64,000 bases of DNA. Source: Erwinia sp. 198. Lineage in GTDB: Bacteria; Pseudomonadota; Gammaproteobacteria; Enterobacterales; Enterobacteriaceae. The position numbers and the translations under genes are program-made. Positions 29,286 to 38,871 of this stretch are shown here, one piece after another; the stretch's first letter is position 1, and the number at the start of each line of letters is the position of its first letter. The notes under the pieces were generated by a model. It ran no database searches and was not told where the DNA came from. It was given only the letters and a program-made list of their open reading frames with translations. The stretch lies in the NCBI RefSeq assembly GCF_003937915.1, contig NZ_RHUM01000004.1, positions 99,840 to 163,839 of the forward strand. The letters are read 5' to 3'.

Positions 29286-29927
29286 ATGGCACGAAAAACC
29301 AAACAGCAGGCGTTAGAAACACGAAATCATATCCTTGACGCAGCTATCGCCAGGTTTTCCGAGCATGGTGTAGCGAAAACTTCTCTGGCCGATATCGCCG
29401 CCGCCGCTGGCGTGACGCGTGGCGCAATTTACTGGCACTTCAAAAACAAAACCGATTTACTCAATGAAATATGGGCGCAGTCCGAGACCGGACTGGAGAA
29501 TATAGAGCTTGAGTATCAATTAAAATACCCATCCGATCCACTCTCAGTTTTGCGCGCCATGCTAACTTATGTCCTTGAAGCCACGGTAAGGGATACGCGC
29601 AGGCGTGCGCTGATGGAGATTATTTTTCATAAGTGCGAATTTGTCGGGGAAATGACCACGTTGCAAAGGATGCAGCAAACGTTATATCTGGAATGTTACG
29701 ACAAAATTGAAGATGTATTGCGGCAGTGCATGACGCAGCAGCAGCTGCCGGGCGAGCTGGATACGCGCCGAACGGCCGTTGTAATGCGGGGCTATATAAC
29801 CGGTATCATGGAGAACTGGCTGTTTATGCCGGAAAGCTTCGATCTGGCTTCGGATGCGCCGCAGCTGGTAGAAGTGCTGCTTGATACTGTCATGCACAGT
29901 CCGGCGCTCCGCAAGACCGTCTGCTAG
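29286..29927 (+). CDS. acrR: TetR-family repressor AcrR
   Basis: 213-residue local repressor of acrAB. The N-terminal helix-turn-helix is [22 protein letters not shown], in part [18 protein letters not shown], which is the TetR pattern. The rest is the ligand-binding domain for efflux substrates. The stop overlaps the stop of the convergent rsmS by a few bases. mscK, which follows in E. coli, is absent. Confidence 0.96.
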   Translation: MARKTKQQALETRNHILDAAIARFSEHGVAKTSLADIAAAAGVTRGAIYWHFKNKTDLLNEIWAQSETGLENIELEYQLKYPSDPLSVLRAMLTYVLEATVRDTRRRALMEIIFHKCEFVGEMTTLQRMQQTLYLECYDKIEDVLRQCMTQQQLPGELDTRRTAVVMRGYITGIMENWLFMPESFDLASDAPQLVEVLLDTVMHSPALRKTVC

Positions 29928-30088
29928 GGAAGGGCGCCAGAATTTTCGCCGCGCGCCTTTTTCTCAAAATCTCGCTGAACGATAGCTAAAGCAGCCAGTA
30001 CCGTTTGCGGCGCAATCTGGTTCTCTTCAAGCAGCATAATCAAATCAACAGCCAGCTTTACTTCTTCTGGCGCGCTTTCCAGCGACAT
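29924..30088 (-). CDS. rsmS: Pleiotropic regulatory protein RsmS
   Basis: 54 residues: [20 protein letters not shown], then [20 protein letters not shown] and a short basic tail. Matches YbaM/RsmS, known in Pectobacterium as a modulator of the Rsm regulatory circuit. Ribosome binding site GGGAGAAAA. The frame is short and lies convergent to acrR with a 4-base overlap. Confidence 0.9.
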   Translation of the reverse strand: MSLESAPEEVKLAVDLIMLLEENQIAPQTVLAALAIVQRDFEKKARGENSGALP

Positions 30089-30102
30089 AGTTTTCTCCCG
30101 AT

Positions 30103-30348
30103 TTAAATACGAAGTTTTTTCGCAACCAGCACCATCAGCAGCGCGCCAGCCAGCGCAATCAGCTGCGCCCTGGGTTCCGCTACGGCCAGGCTGCCATAAT
30201 TAAAAAAGACCCCGATATAGCCGCCGACCAGCGAGCCGATGATGGCCAGCGCCAGCGTAGCTATCAGGCCGCCGGGGCGGCCAGGAAATACATAGCGGGT
30301 AATGAATCCTACCGCTAGCCCGATGATTATCCAGGAGAGAAGTCCCAT
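30103..30348 (-). CDS. GlsB/YeaQ/YmgE-family membrane protein
   Basis: 81-residue hydrophobic protein with three predicted membrane segments: [38 protein letters not shown] and [16 protein letters not shown]. This is the transglycosylase-associated/stress-response family, often induced by acid or osmotic stress; the molecular role is unknown. The start has GGAGATCGCAA upstream. Same strand as rsmS, 14 bases apart, and downstream of priC. E. coli has mscK/ybaM/priC/ybaN here, so this gene is an addition. Confidence 0.85.
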   Translation of the reverse strand: MGLLSWIIIGLAVGFITRYVFPGRPGGLIATLALAIIGSLVGGYIGVFFNYGSLAVAEPRAQLIALAGALLMVLVAKKLRI

Positions 30349-30399
30349 TTGCGATCTCCAGTCAGCTTTTTCAAAAAGTATAGCTTGGCCGCTGCGTAC

Positions 30400-30933
30400 T
30401 CATTGTCGGTCGCGGTTTTCAATTGCGCGCTCGATTTTTTTTAATGCCAGCAGACAACGCTGTAACCGCCCCTCCAGCGCCGCAATTTCCTGCTGCAGCT
30501 TCCGCTGCTGCGCCAGCGTTTCCTGATGAGCAAGCTGGCTTTCCCGATCGGCGACCATCGCGCGCAGGCGGCGCTCGTAATCCTGATGTTTCGCCAGCTT
30601 CTCGTAAAGATTCTCCGGCTCTGGCTCCAGTCTGGTTTCGCTGTTGCGCAGCTTTAGTGTCGCCAGCTCGCGCTGTAGCGCGCTTATCTGTAACACCACG
30701 CGTTCGGCCATCCAGGCAACGCGCTCCGTGCGGTGGCCGTTCACGCTTTGCCTGAGTAAGGCCATACTTTGCCGCGCTTCCTGTAGATAGTCGGCAAGCC
30801 GCGTACCGTGGCAGTGAAACAGCTGACTGTCAAAACGCGCTTTTGCGGTGCGTTGGTTAGCGTGAGGCGCAATGGTCTGCGCCAGTTCTTCCAGCTTTGT
30901 TTCCAACTGCTCAAGCAAATGGGCGCTTTTCAT
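30400..30933 (-). CDS. priC: Primosomal replication protein PriC
   Basis: 177 residues, helical and strongly charged, with several coiled segments. PriC restarts replication at stalled forks with single-stranded gaps by loading DnaB. Family signatures are HQDYERRLRAMVADRESQL and the terminal ALEGRLQRCLLALKKIE. Sequence divergence from E. coli is larger than for neighbours, as is usual for priC. Start ATG has GAGAGAG upstream. Confidence 0.9.
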   Translation of the reverse strand: MKSAHLLEQLETKLEELAQTIAPHANQRTAKARFDSQLFHCHGTRLADYLQEARQSMALLRQSVNGHRTERVAWMAERVVLQISALQRELATLKLRNSETRLEPEPENLYEKLAKHQDYERRLRAMVADRESQLAHQETLAQQRKLQQEIAALEGRLQRCLLALKKIERAIENRDRQ

Positions 30934-31202
30934 TTCTCTCTCTCCCCTGGTGAGCCGCGCCTATAATACGCTTAATTTGATCGATCTGTGCGCTGGTCTG
31001 CTTTTTCCTGGCCGACTCAGGTTGATTAAGGGCAACAAATACGTGGATTTTGCTTCTGACGGTTGCAATTGTCGGACGATTTGCATAGATTTGGTCGTTT
31101 TCGTGCGTGGCTTCCCCCGGACACTCCCGTCTTGCTCTGCGACTTCCTCGCCCGAGCAACGAAGCTGCGCGAGTCAGATTTGTATTTACCAGGCATAACA
31201 CT

Positions 31203-31754
31203 ATGACCGCGACTGCGCAGCAGCTTGAATTTCTTAAAAACAGTATCAAAAGCATTGAGGATTATCCTAAGCCAGGCATTCTGTTCCGTGACGTCACCAG
31301 CCTGCTGGAAGATCCAAAAGCCTATGCACTCAGCATTGAACTGTTGGTTGAACGCTATCGTGATGCAGGTATTACTAAAGTTGTGGGTACCGAAGCGCGC
31401 GGCTTCCTGTTTGGCGCGCCGGTGGCTCTGGCGCTTGGCGTAGGCTTTGTGCCCGTACGCAAGCCGGGCAAGCTGCCGCGTAAAACCTTTGCTGAAACCT
31501 ACGAGCTGGAGTACGGCACGGACTGTCTGGAACTGCATTGCGATGCCATCGGACCGGACGATAAAGTGCTGGTGGTAGACGATCTGCTGGCTACGGGCGG
31601 GACGATTGAAGCTACCGTCAAGCTGATCCGTCGCGCAGGCGGCGAAGTAAAAGATGCAGCGTTTATCATCAATCTGTTTGATTTGAGCGGCGAAGCGCGC
31701 CTGAAGGCTATGGGGCTGGCGTGCTTCAGCCTGGTGAACTTCCCCGGTCACTAA
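31203..31754 (+). CDS. apt: Adenine phosphoribosyltransferase
   Basis: Salvages adenine with PRPP to AMP. 183 residues as in E. coli. The PRPP-binding motif is [13 protein letters not shown] and the family N-terminus [19 protein letters not shown] is conserved. The frame extends to 31107, but the ATG at 31203 gives the known N-terminus. A terminator follows and is shared with the convergent autotransporter. In E. coli dnaX follows directly; here the autotransporter intervenes. Confidence 0.98.
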   Translation: MTATAQQLEFLKNSIKSIEDYPKPGILFRDVTSLLEDPKAYALSIELLVERYRDAGITKVVGTEARGFLFGAPVALALGVGFVPVRKPGKLPRKTFAETYELEYGTDCLELHCDAIGPDDKVLVVDDLLATGGTIEATVKLIRRAGGEVKDAAFIINLFDLSGEARLKAMGLACFSLVNFPGH

Positions 31755-31763
31755 GCCGCTGCA

Positions 31764-31797
31764 GAAAAAAAAGGCTGGCGCTTGCCAGCCTTTTTTT
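31764..31797. terminator. Bidirectional terminator apt / autotransporter
   Basis: A run, GGCTGGC, short loop, GCCAGCC, T run. Symmetric, so it serves both convergent genes. Confidence 0.92.
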
Positions 31798-31799
31798 AT

Positions 31800-34700
31800 T
31801 TAAAATTTTATGTTGAAGGAGGCCGTAACCGCCTGAGCAGTTTCATGCGACGATTTTTGCAGGTCGTAATGTAACCCATAGGTCAGATCGCCTTTTTGCA
31901 GCACCGCGCCCGTGCTGAAGCCGAAAGCCGAACCGTCGGCAAGCCGGGATTCGCTCCAGCCCGTGCCGCTCACGTCGGCCATGCTGACGCGGGTACCGTG
32001 AGTGGTATCGCCGGTCGTGGCAATAAATGAAAGATCCACTCTGGGCTTCAACGTATAGCCCGATTCGTACTGAAATTCGCGAGCCAGGCTGACTCCCAGC
32101 GGCACCGACCAGAGCGAGGCCGAAGCGGCAGCGTTATTGAACAAGGATTTGCCGCTGCTTTTCGCCGTAAAGCTATGGTTTTTCAGGCGGGTGTAGCGCA
32201 GGCCGATATGCGGCATCACATCCAGATATTCCAGGTTGAACAGATACTCCGCCGTCAGGCCGGCGCTTATGATACTTGATTTCGCTTCGCCTGAGAGGGT
32301 TGGATAGCCCGCAGCCGGAAGCGACATCTTCATATCATGGCTCACCCGCGAGTAGTCTACGTCAGCTACCAGATCCCAGTTATTGTTTAACCAGCTGCCG
32401 TACAGGGAGCCACCCCAGAAATCCAGGTCGTTTTTCACTGGATAGAGATTGCCGCTCGTCCTGCTTTTTCCCCGACCGGTATGCAGCGCGACGCCGGTTT
32501 TCAGGATCGCGCCCTGTTGCGTAATCAGCGTATCCTCAGCGCCGATAAAAGCGCCACCCATACCTGTTTTACTTTTACTATTAAAGCCGCCTGCGCTATA
32601 GCCTTCCAGACGGGCGTTATCATAAAACAGCGATGTCCACAGGTTAAAGCCTTCTTCTGGCGGCGTACCGTCAAAAAGATGTTCGCTTTGAGAAAGATGG
32701 CGGGCGAGGGCTCGGGTCGCGGCGGTCATTACCTGATAGCTGGTGCCCGCAACGTTAGCCACGGAGGCGAAGTTAATGGCGGATCCCACCAGGCGCGCAG
32801 CGGTAGCGGCATCGCTAACGTAGCGCACGTCCATCGCTTGTGAAAGGAACTGCTGGGCAGCGTTGTCGGAAGCCGTGTTTACCCCAACTTCAGCAGTCAT
32901 CGCCTTAAGCAGTTTTACCGAGCCGGGAGAGAGTTTTGGCAAGGCAGTGCTGTAATCGGCATTGCTGAGCGTGAGCAGCGTTCCTTCTGCATTGGTCGAT
33001 GAGGTAACCATTATCAGACGGCTGGTGGTATTAATGTTCGCCTGCTGCCAGCCGGGCGTCGTCAGGGGATTTGCTCCTGTTGCTACCCTAAAGCTTTCAC
33101 CGGCGGCTACGCCATCATCCGTCAGCACCAGCAGGCTGGCTTTATTGTCAATCTGCGCATTGCCCAGCGCCAGCGCGACTTTGCCGGAATCTATGTAGGA
33201 TCGGGCATGGATCACCGTTAGCGAAGAGGATCCTAATCCCTGCGTTGTCTCATCGCCGCCGATCCGCCAGGCGAGCTCGTTGCTGGCAAAATCGATCGTG
33301 CCGTCGCCGCTCAGGATCAGCTTGCCGTTCCAGCTTGTTTGCTGCGCCTGCTGAAGCTGCGTCACGCTTTCCTGCCAGTGATGCGCGTTCAGCTCCGTAG
33401 AGCCAAGAACGATCGAGCCGTCGCCGCTGACGGTCAGCGTTCCCTGCGTCGCCTCCAGCGTTTTACTGGTAAAGGTGCCGCCGCTGACGATCAGGCTACC
33501 GCTGTTCAGTTCCGTATTATTGACCCGGAAAGTCCCACCGCTTTGCAAATAGTGCCCGTCCGCCGTTGACGCGACGCCGGTCAGCGCATTCCAGACCGTG
33601 GCGGTGCCGATAGCCAGCGTGCCGGCGGTAAAGGTGCCGCCGCGCAGTTCCAGCTGGCCCGTGCCGCCAGCGCCAGCGGTCTGCGCCCAGGCGCTGCTGT
33701 TTAACACGCCGTCGTGGCTACCGCTGGCCCCGCCGAGCTGGACGGTCGTACCGATTTGACCGCTGCCGCTGGTGAAGATGGCGATACCGTTGCCGCCGTT
33801 ACCCGCTTTGCCGCCGTTGCCCGAGCGACCTTTGGCGCCATTATTGCTGCCGCCATCGCCCGCATCGCCTCCCTGGCCACCGAGCTGTAGCGTGCCGCCG
33901 TTATTGAGCGTACCGCTGTTAAACCACAGCGTACCGGCCGCGCCGTCGGAAGCATTACCGCCATTACCGGCGACGGCGCTGCCCTGTAACGCACCGCCGT
34001 TGCCGCCGTTGCCGCCGTCGCCACCAAGATAGATGCCGGAGGTCACGGTCATCGTGCTGCCCTCCACCGTCAGCGTACCGGCGCCGGCCTGTCCGGCGTT
34101 GCCGCCTTCACCACCCTGGCCGCCAGCCGCGCCTTTTCCGGCCGCCGCAACGCTATCCGCCGCGCCTGCCTGGCCGTTGCTGCCGCTGTTGCCGCCGTTA
34201 GCGCCTTTGCCACCGTTAGCGCCAACCTTCAGCGTCTGCGCGTTTACGGTGCTGTTATTCAGCAACAGCCTGCCTTCGCCACCGTTGCCGCCGTTAGCGC
34301 CGCGCCCGCCGTTTCCGCCTTTACCGCCGCCGCCGCCGTTGCCGCTGTCGCCCGTTTCGCCTGTGACGTTGGTTTCGACATAGGGATCGGCAGTGTGTCC
34401 CGCATCGCCGCCGTTGCCGCCGTTTGCGCCAGCGCCGCCGTCCGATCCGTTACCGGCTGCGCCGCCGACGGCCAGCGTACTTCTGACCGTCACCGTAGCG
34501 CCGTTGAGGGTTAATACGCCGTTGCCGCCATTACCGCCATCGGCTCCGTTACCGCCGCTGCCGCCTTTGCCTCCCGCGCCGCCGTTGCCGCCGTTGCCCG
34601 GCATCCCTCCGGCCGCCTGCAAACCGGGGACGCCCGCCTCGCCGCCGCTTTTTCCGCTGCCGCCGTTGCCGCCGGGCTGACCGTTTCCTCCTGCGCTGGC

Positions 34701-35366
34701 GGCGGCGCCGTCACCGCCGACGGCCAGAGCCGTGCTGGTAAAAGCGCTTTGATTAATAGTCAGCGTGCCGTTTCCGCCTGCCGCCGCGACGCCGCCGCTG
34801 CCGCCGCTCGCGCCATTACCGCCGCTGCCGCCGTCGCCACCGTTACCGCCGTCGCCGCCCATGCCTGTATTACCGCCGCTGCCACCGTTTCCGCCTTTTC
34901 CTGCCGCGCCGCCGCCGGTGCCGGCTGAGGCATCACCCACCAGACCACCACGGCCGCCGTCGCCGCCAATTTGCAGTATGCCCAGCTGCCCTTTCACATT
35001 ATGCAATGAGCCAGTCGCGTCGGCGCCTCTGGTGCCGATCGCGCCGTCGACGCCCGGCGTACCGTTGGCGCCGTTGCTGCCCGGCACGCCGTCGCTACCG
35101 CTGCTGCCGTTGCCGTTTCCCGCCGCGTTAGCCCCGTTGCCGCCGTTGCCGCCGGTGCCTGCTTCACCCGGCAGGCTGGCGGTGCTGCCGCTGCCGCCAT
35201 CTCCACCCCGGGCACCGACGGTAATATTATCTTCCGCCTGGGCTGAATGAATAAAAACGGCGCCGGGCGAGATAAAGATCGCCAGCGCATTAAAAGCGCC
35301 GAGCCATCTTTTTTTAGTCTGCATACCCGTTTTTTCAGGGTGAAATTTCCTTTTCTTATTTTCCAT
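31800..35366 (-). CDS. Autotransporter with glycine-rich GGNGG passenger
   Basis: 1188-residue type Va autotransporter. The signal peptide is extended and ends near SAQA (residue 44). The passenger, residues about 50-600, is built of GGNGG/GGDGG tracts broken by eight short beta motifs: near 126, 199, 283, 366, 430, 478, 527 and 569, most of the form GxLxxxxxxxTxxxLxVGG. Residues about 600-880 look like a regular beta-helix. The last ~270 residues are the beta-barrel (GFNLWTSLFYDN to the terminal FNIKF with C-terminal Phe). No catalytic motif or RGD was seen. The gene lies between apt and dnaX, adjacent in E. coli, so it is inserted. Likely an adhesin or surface polymer; ligand unknown. Polyglycine-II packing of the GGN tracts is inference. 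Confidence 0.9.
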   Translation of the reverse strand: MENKKRKFHPEKTGMQTKKRWLGAFNALAIFISPGAVFIHSAQAEDNITVGARGGDGGSGSTASLPGEAGTGGNGGNGANAAGNGNGSSGSDGVPGSNGANGTPGVDGAIGTRGADATGSLHNVKGQLGILQIGGDGGRGGLVGDASAGTGGGAAGKGGNGGSGGNTGMGGDGGNGGDGGSGGNGASGGSGGVAAAGGNGTLTINQSAFTSTALAVGGDGAAASAGGNGQPGGNGGSGKSGGEAGVPGLQAAGGMPGNGGNGGAGGKGGSGGNGADGGNGGNGVLTLNGATVTVRSTLAVGGAAGNGSDGGAGANGGNGGDAGHTADPYVETNVTGETGDSGNGGGGGKGGNGGRGANGGNGGEGRLLLNNSTVNAQTLKVGANGGKGANGGNSGSNGQAGAADSVAAAGKGAAGGQGGEGGNAGQAGAGTLTVEGSTMTVTSGIYLGGDGGNGGNGGALQGSAVAGNGGNASDGAAGTLWFNSGTLNNGGTLQLGGQGGDAGDGGSNNGAKGRSGNGGKAGNGGNGIAIFTSGSGQIGTTVQLGGASGSHDGVLNSSAWAQTAGAGGTGQLELRGGTFTAGTLAIGTATVWNALTGVASTADGHYLQSGGTFRVNNTELNSGSLIVSGGTFTSKTLEATQGTLTVSGDGSIVLGSTELNAHHWQESVTQLQQAQQTSWNGKLILSGDGTIDFASNELAWRIGGDETTQGLGSSSLTVIHARSYIDSGKVALALGNAQIDNKASLLVLTDDGVAAGESFRVATGANPLTTPGWQQANINTTSRLIMVTSSTNAEGTLLTLSNADYSTALPKLSPGSVKLLKAMTAEVGVNTASDNAAQQFLSQAMDVRYVSDAATAARLVGSAINFASVANVAGTSYQVMTAATRALARHLSQSEHLFDGTPPEEGFNLWTSLFYDNARLEGYSAGGFNSKSKTGMGGAFIGAEDTLITQQGAILKTGVALHTGRGKSRTSGNLYPVKNDLDFWGGSLYGSWLNNNWDLVADVDYSRVSHDMKMSLPAAGYPTLSGEAKSSIISAGLTAEYLFNLEYLDVMPHIGLRYTRLKNHSFTAKSSGKSLFNNAAASASLWSVPLGVSLAREFQYESGYTLKPRVDLSFIATTGDTTHGTRVSMADVSGTGWSESRLADGSAFGFSTGAVLQKGDLTYGLHYDLQKSSHETAQAVTASFNIKF

Positions 35367-35840
35367 TTTACCAGTCCATTAGTTTTATTTGACAAGGGTT
35401 GTATGAATTTTTCTTATAAAATTTTTTGTTTTCAAGAGGTTATATGTTATTTAATTTAATTAAGTCTTAAATAAATCCAACTCCTTCAACTATTGTTTAA
35501 TAAATCCTTTTTTTAGGCTGCTATTATTAAATACGTTAATTTTTGGAGGGTAAATCTGTTTTGTCATTTTAGGAAAAGTGACTGAGTTTCGGGTGGTGAG
35601 GTTTTCTGGCTGCAACAGGTAATTTCCTGCCTGACTTCACGCTATTCTTTTTTTATCACTATCTGAACGGCGTTTTTGCTGGCGCTGACCGCAAGCGGAT
35701 TTAGCCGCCGGTTTTACGCAAAGTGATAGGAATGACCCAGGCCGTGCTGGTACACTGTAGCGGCAATCAGCAACGAGGCTAAAACACGGGTTAACGGTGT
35801 TTAGATGAATTATTCTCCATAAATCAATGATGAATCACGA
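35367..35840. promoter_or_regulatory. AT-rich region between autotransporter and dnaX
   Basis: 474 bases. The first 200 or so are strongly AT-rich and hold the minus-strand autotransporter promoter; such composition is typical of H-NS/Hha-silenced promoters. The remainder has normal composition and should hold the dnaX promoter. No gene seen. Confidence 0.5.
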
Positions 35841-37787
35841 ATGAGCTACCAGGTACTGGCCCGCAAGTGGCGTCCCCAGGCGTTCAGTGATGTCGTCGGT
35901 CAGGAGCACGTGCTGACCGCGCTGGCGAACGGCCTGTCGCTTGGCCGCATCCATCACGCTTATCTTTTTTCCGGCACCAGGGGCGTGGGAAAAACCACTA
36001 TCGCCCGTCTTCTGGCAAAAGGTCTTAACTGTGAAACCGGCATTACCGCTACGCCCTGTGGAAAATGCGACAACTGTCGTGAAATCGAACAGGGCCGCTT
36101 TGTCGACTTAATTGAGATCGACGCCGCCTCGCGCACCAAGGTCGAGGATACCCGCGATCTGCTGGATAACGTGCAGTACGCGCCCGCGCGCGGCCGCTTT
36201 AAAGTTTATCTGATCGATGAAGTGCATATGCTTTCGCGGCATAGCTTTAACGCGCTGTTGAAAACGCTGGAAGAGCCGCCCGAGCACGTGAAGTTTTTGC
36301 TCGCCACTACCGATCCGCAAAAGCTGCCGGTCACTATTTTATCGCGCTGCCTGCAATTCCATCTGAAGGCGCTGGACGTTGGCCAGATCCGCGGCCAGCT
36401 TGAGCACGTGCTGGAAGCGGAGCAGATCGCTTCCGAAGCGCGCGCGTTACAGCTGTTGGCAAGAGCCGCCGATGGCAGTATGCGTGACGCGTTAAGCCTG
36501 ACCGACCAGGCTATCGCCATGGGGCAGGGGCAAATCACCACGGCCACGGTCAGCACTATGCTTGGCACGCTGGACGACGAGCAGCCGCTGGCGCTGATCG
36601 AAGCGCTGGTGAATGCCGAAGGCGAGCAGGTCATGTCCTTGCTGGACCAGGCCGCTTCACGCGGCGTCGAGTGGGAAGCGCTGCTGGTAGAAATGCTGAC
36701 GCTGCTGCACCGCGTGGCAATGATACAGCTGCTGCCTTCCGCGCTGGGCGAAGAATTTGCCACCGCCGAACAGCGCCTGCGCGAGCTGGCGCGCGTTCTG
36801 CCGCCTGCCGACGTACAGCTTTATTATCAAACGCTACTGGTCGGCCGCAAAGAGCTGCCGCTGGCGCCCGATCGCCGCATGGGCGTAGAGATGGCGCTGC
36901 TGCGCGCGCTGGCTTTTCATCCCAAACAGGTGATTGCGGAGCCGGTTGCGCGTCCGGCGATGGTGCCGCAGGCTCAGCCTTCGGCCCCGGGCCAGCAGGA
37001 AACGATCCCGTCGCCGTCCGCAGCGCAGAGCCAGCCGCCGGCAGGGCCTGCGCCGACGCACACCGTGCAGGCCAGCGCGCCGCTGCCTGATACCACCAGC
37101 CAGCTGTTGCAGGCGCGAACGCGGTTGCGCCAGCAGGGAGCGACCAAACTAAAAAAGAGTGAGCCGGCAGCGCCCAATGCGCGGCCGGCAGGCTCGGCGC
37201 TGGAGCGGCTGGCTGCCGCGACCGAGCGTGGTCAGAAGCGGCAAAGCGCCGTTATCGCGACTGAACCGGTAAAGCCGGAGGCCTATCGCTGGAAAGCGCA
37301 AACCGTCGAGGCGAAGCCGGAACCGGTAGCCACGCCCAAAGCCTTGCGCACGGCGTTAGAACATGAGAAAACCCCGGAGCTGATGGCGAAGCTGACCACG
37401 GAATCGCAGCAGCGCGACGCCTGGGCGGCGGAAATCGCCGGGCTGACGCTGCCGAAGCTGGTGCAGCAGCTGGCGTTGAACGCCTGGAAAGAGCAGACGG
37501 CAAACGGTATCTGTCTGCACCTGCGTTCCAGCCAGCGTCACCTGAACTCGCCATCGGCGCAGAAAGCCCTGAGCGAGGCGCTGAGCGCGGCGGTAGGCAA
37601 GCCGGTTGAACTGACGCTGATTGAAGACGATAATCCGACGGTGCTGACGCCGCTGGAGTGGCGACAAAAAATCTACGAAGAGAAGCTGGCGCAGGCGCGT
37701 CAGTCAATTATCGCGGATAATCATATTCAGACGCTGTGTCGCTTTTTTGACGCGGACGTGGATGAAGAGAGTATTCGCCCCCTTTGA
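35841..37787 (+). CDS. dnaX: DNA polymerase III subunits tau and gamma
   Basis: 648-residue tau, the clamp-loader organiser. Walker A GTRGVGKTT, four-Cys zinc module (NCETG, PCGKCDNC), Walker B region LIDEVHML and sensor LLATTDPQK. A Pro/Ala/Gln-rich linker follows, then domain V that binds the alpha subunit. A programmed frameshift near codon 439 gives the shorter gamma. ybaB-recR follow at 53 bases, as in E. coli. Confidence 0.97.
   Translation: MSYQVLARKWRPQAFSDVVGQEHVLTALANGLSLGRIHHAYLFSGTRGVGKTTIARLLAKGLNCETGITATPCGKCDNCREIEQGRFVDLIEIDAASRTKVEDTRDLLDNVQYAPARGRFKVYLIDEVHMLSRHSFNALLKTLEEPPEHVKFLLATTDPQKLPVTILSRCLQFHLKALDVGQIRGQLEHVLEAEQIASEARALQLLARAADGSMRDALSLTDQAIAMGQGQITTATVSTMLGTLDDEQPLALIEALVNAEGEQVMSLLDQAASRGVEWEALLVEMLTLLHRVAMIQLLPSALGEEFATAEQRLRELARVLPPADVQLYYQTLLVGRKELPLAPDRRMGVEMALLRALAFHPKQVIAEPVARPAMVPQAQPSAPGQQETIPSPSAAQSQPPAGPAPTHTVQASAPLPDTTSQLLQARTRLRQQGATKLKKSEPAAPNARPAGSALERLAAATERGQKRQSAVIATEPVKPEAYRWKAQTVEAKPEPVATPKALRTALEHEKTPELMAKLTTESQQRDAWAAEIAGLTLPKLVQQLALNAWKEQTANGICLHLRSSQRHLNSPSAQKALSEALSAAVGKPVELTLIEDDNPTVLTPLEWRQKIYEEKLAQARQSIIADNHIQTLCRFFDADVDEESIRPL
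37135..37185 (+). promoter_or_regulatory. dnaX programmed -1 frameshift signal
   Basis: Slippery heptamer A AAA AAG at 37151-37157 in the tau frame. AGGGAGC, the upstream Shine-Dalgarno-like stimulator, is at 37135. A GC-rich stem (GCCGGC repeated) follows. After a -1 slip the next codons are GAG and TGA (37160-37162), giving gamma of about 440 residues. Confidence 0.9.
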
Positions 37788-37840
37788 AACGCTGTACCCG
37801 TGCTGCGGCATGAGTGCGGCCCTGCTTAAGAGAGAAAATT

Positions 37841-38170
37841 ATGTTTGGAAAAGGCGGACTGGGTAACCTGATGAAGCAGGCCCAGCAAATGCAGGACAAA
37901 ATGGCGCAGGTGCAGGAAGAGATCGCGGCCATGGAAGTAACGGGCGAATCGGGCGCGGGACTGGTAAAGGTCACCATCAACGGCGCGCACAACTGCCGTC
38001 GCGTAGAGGTTGATCCAAGCCTGCTGGAAGACGACAAAGATATGCTGGAGGATCTGGTCGCTGCCGCATTTAACGATGCCGCTCGTCGCGTAGCGGAAGC
38101 GCAGAAAGAGAAAATGTCTGCGGTATCCAGCGGGATGCAGCTGCCGCCTGGCTTCAAGATGCCGTTCTGA
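37841..38170 (+). CDS. ybaB: Nucleoid-associated protein YbaB/EbfC
   Basis: 109-residue DNA-binding dimer of the YbaB family. [20 protein letters not shown] starts a long helix, then [19 protein letters not shown] forms the sheet. ATG at 37841 is preferred to one at 37814. The stop overlaps the recR start (TGATG), so they are coupled. The conserved dnaX-ybaB-recR set suggests a link to recombination or replication. Confidence 0.95.
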   Translation: MFGKGGLGNLMKQAQQMQDKMAQVQEEIAAMEVTGESGAGLVKVTINGAHNCRRVEVDPSLLEDDKDMLEDLVAAAFNDAARRVAEAQKEKMSAVSSGMQLPPGFKMPF

Positions 38171-38775
38171 TGCAGACCAGCCCGCTCCTTGAAAGCCTGA
38201 TGGAGTCGCTGCGCTGTCTGCCCGGCGTGGGGCCGAAATCGGCCCAGCGTATGGCGTTCCAGCTGCTGCAGCGCGATCGCAGCGGCGGAATGCGTCTGGC
38301 GCAGGCGTTGACGCGCGCCATGTCGGAAATTGGACACTGCGCAGATTGCCGCACCTTTACCGAGCAGGAAATCTGCACCATCTGCGCTAATACTCGTCGT
38401 CAGCAGACGGGACTTATCTGCGTGGTAGAAAGCCCGGCCGACATTCATGCCATTGAGCAGACCGGGCAGTTCGCCGGCCGCTACTTTGTGCTGATGGGGC
38501 ACCTTTCGCCGCTGGATGGCATTGGCCCGAACGATATCGGTCTTGACCGGCTGGAACAGCGGCTGGAAAAAGAGGCGATTCAGGAGGTGATCCTGGCCAC
38601 TAACCCTACGGTTGAAGGTGAGGCGACCGCCAACTACATTGCCGAGCTGTGCGGTCAGTATGGCGTTGACGCCAGCCGCATCGCCCACGGCGTGCCGGTT
38701 GGCGGCGAGCTGGAGATGGTGGACGGCACCACGCTGTCCCATTCTCTGGCCGGGCGCCACAAGATTAAATTTTAG
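38170..38775 (+). CDS. recR: Recombination mediator RecR
   Basis: 201 residues. Helix-hairpin-helix [18 protein letters not shown], four-Cys zinc finger (CADC, CTIC), Toprim domain ([19 protein letters not shown]) and C-terminal Walker-like segment. With RecO it loads RecA at gaps. Start overlaps the ybaB stop. Confidence 0.97.
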   Translation: MQTSPLLESLMESLRCLPGVGPKSAQRMAFQLLQRDRSGGMRLAQALTRAMSEIGHCADCRTFTEQEICTICANTRRQQTGLICVVESPADIHAIEQTGQFAGRYFVLMGHLSPLDGIGPNDIGLDRLEQRLEKEAIQEVILATNPTVEGEATANYIAELCGQYGVDASRIAHGVPVGGELEMVDGTTLSHSLAGRHKIKF

Positions 38776-38804
38776 TCATTTAACGGCACGATGCGTCGTG
38801 CCGT

Positions 38805-38833
38805 CTTGAAAACCCGCCAGTCGTCCCCATTCT
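38805..38833 (+). promoter_or_regulatory. Heat-shock (sigma-32) promoter of htpG
   Basis: CTTGAAAA, 14 bases counted after CTTGAA, then CCCCATTCT. It lies directly after the recR hairpin (ACGGCACGA/TCGTGCCGT at 38783-38804), about 40 bases before htpG. Confidence 0.9.
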
Positions 38834-38871
38834 ACTTCTCAATGTAAACCGCCAAGTTAACTGAGGTAGCA

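Noticed and set aside
33772..35250. Long Pro/Leu-rich plus-strand frames (PPLPPLPP) opposite the autotransporter
   Set aside because: They are the antisense reading of GGNGG codons (GGC/GCC complementarity) with no ribosome binding sites; shadows of the real gene.
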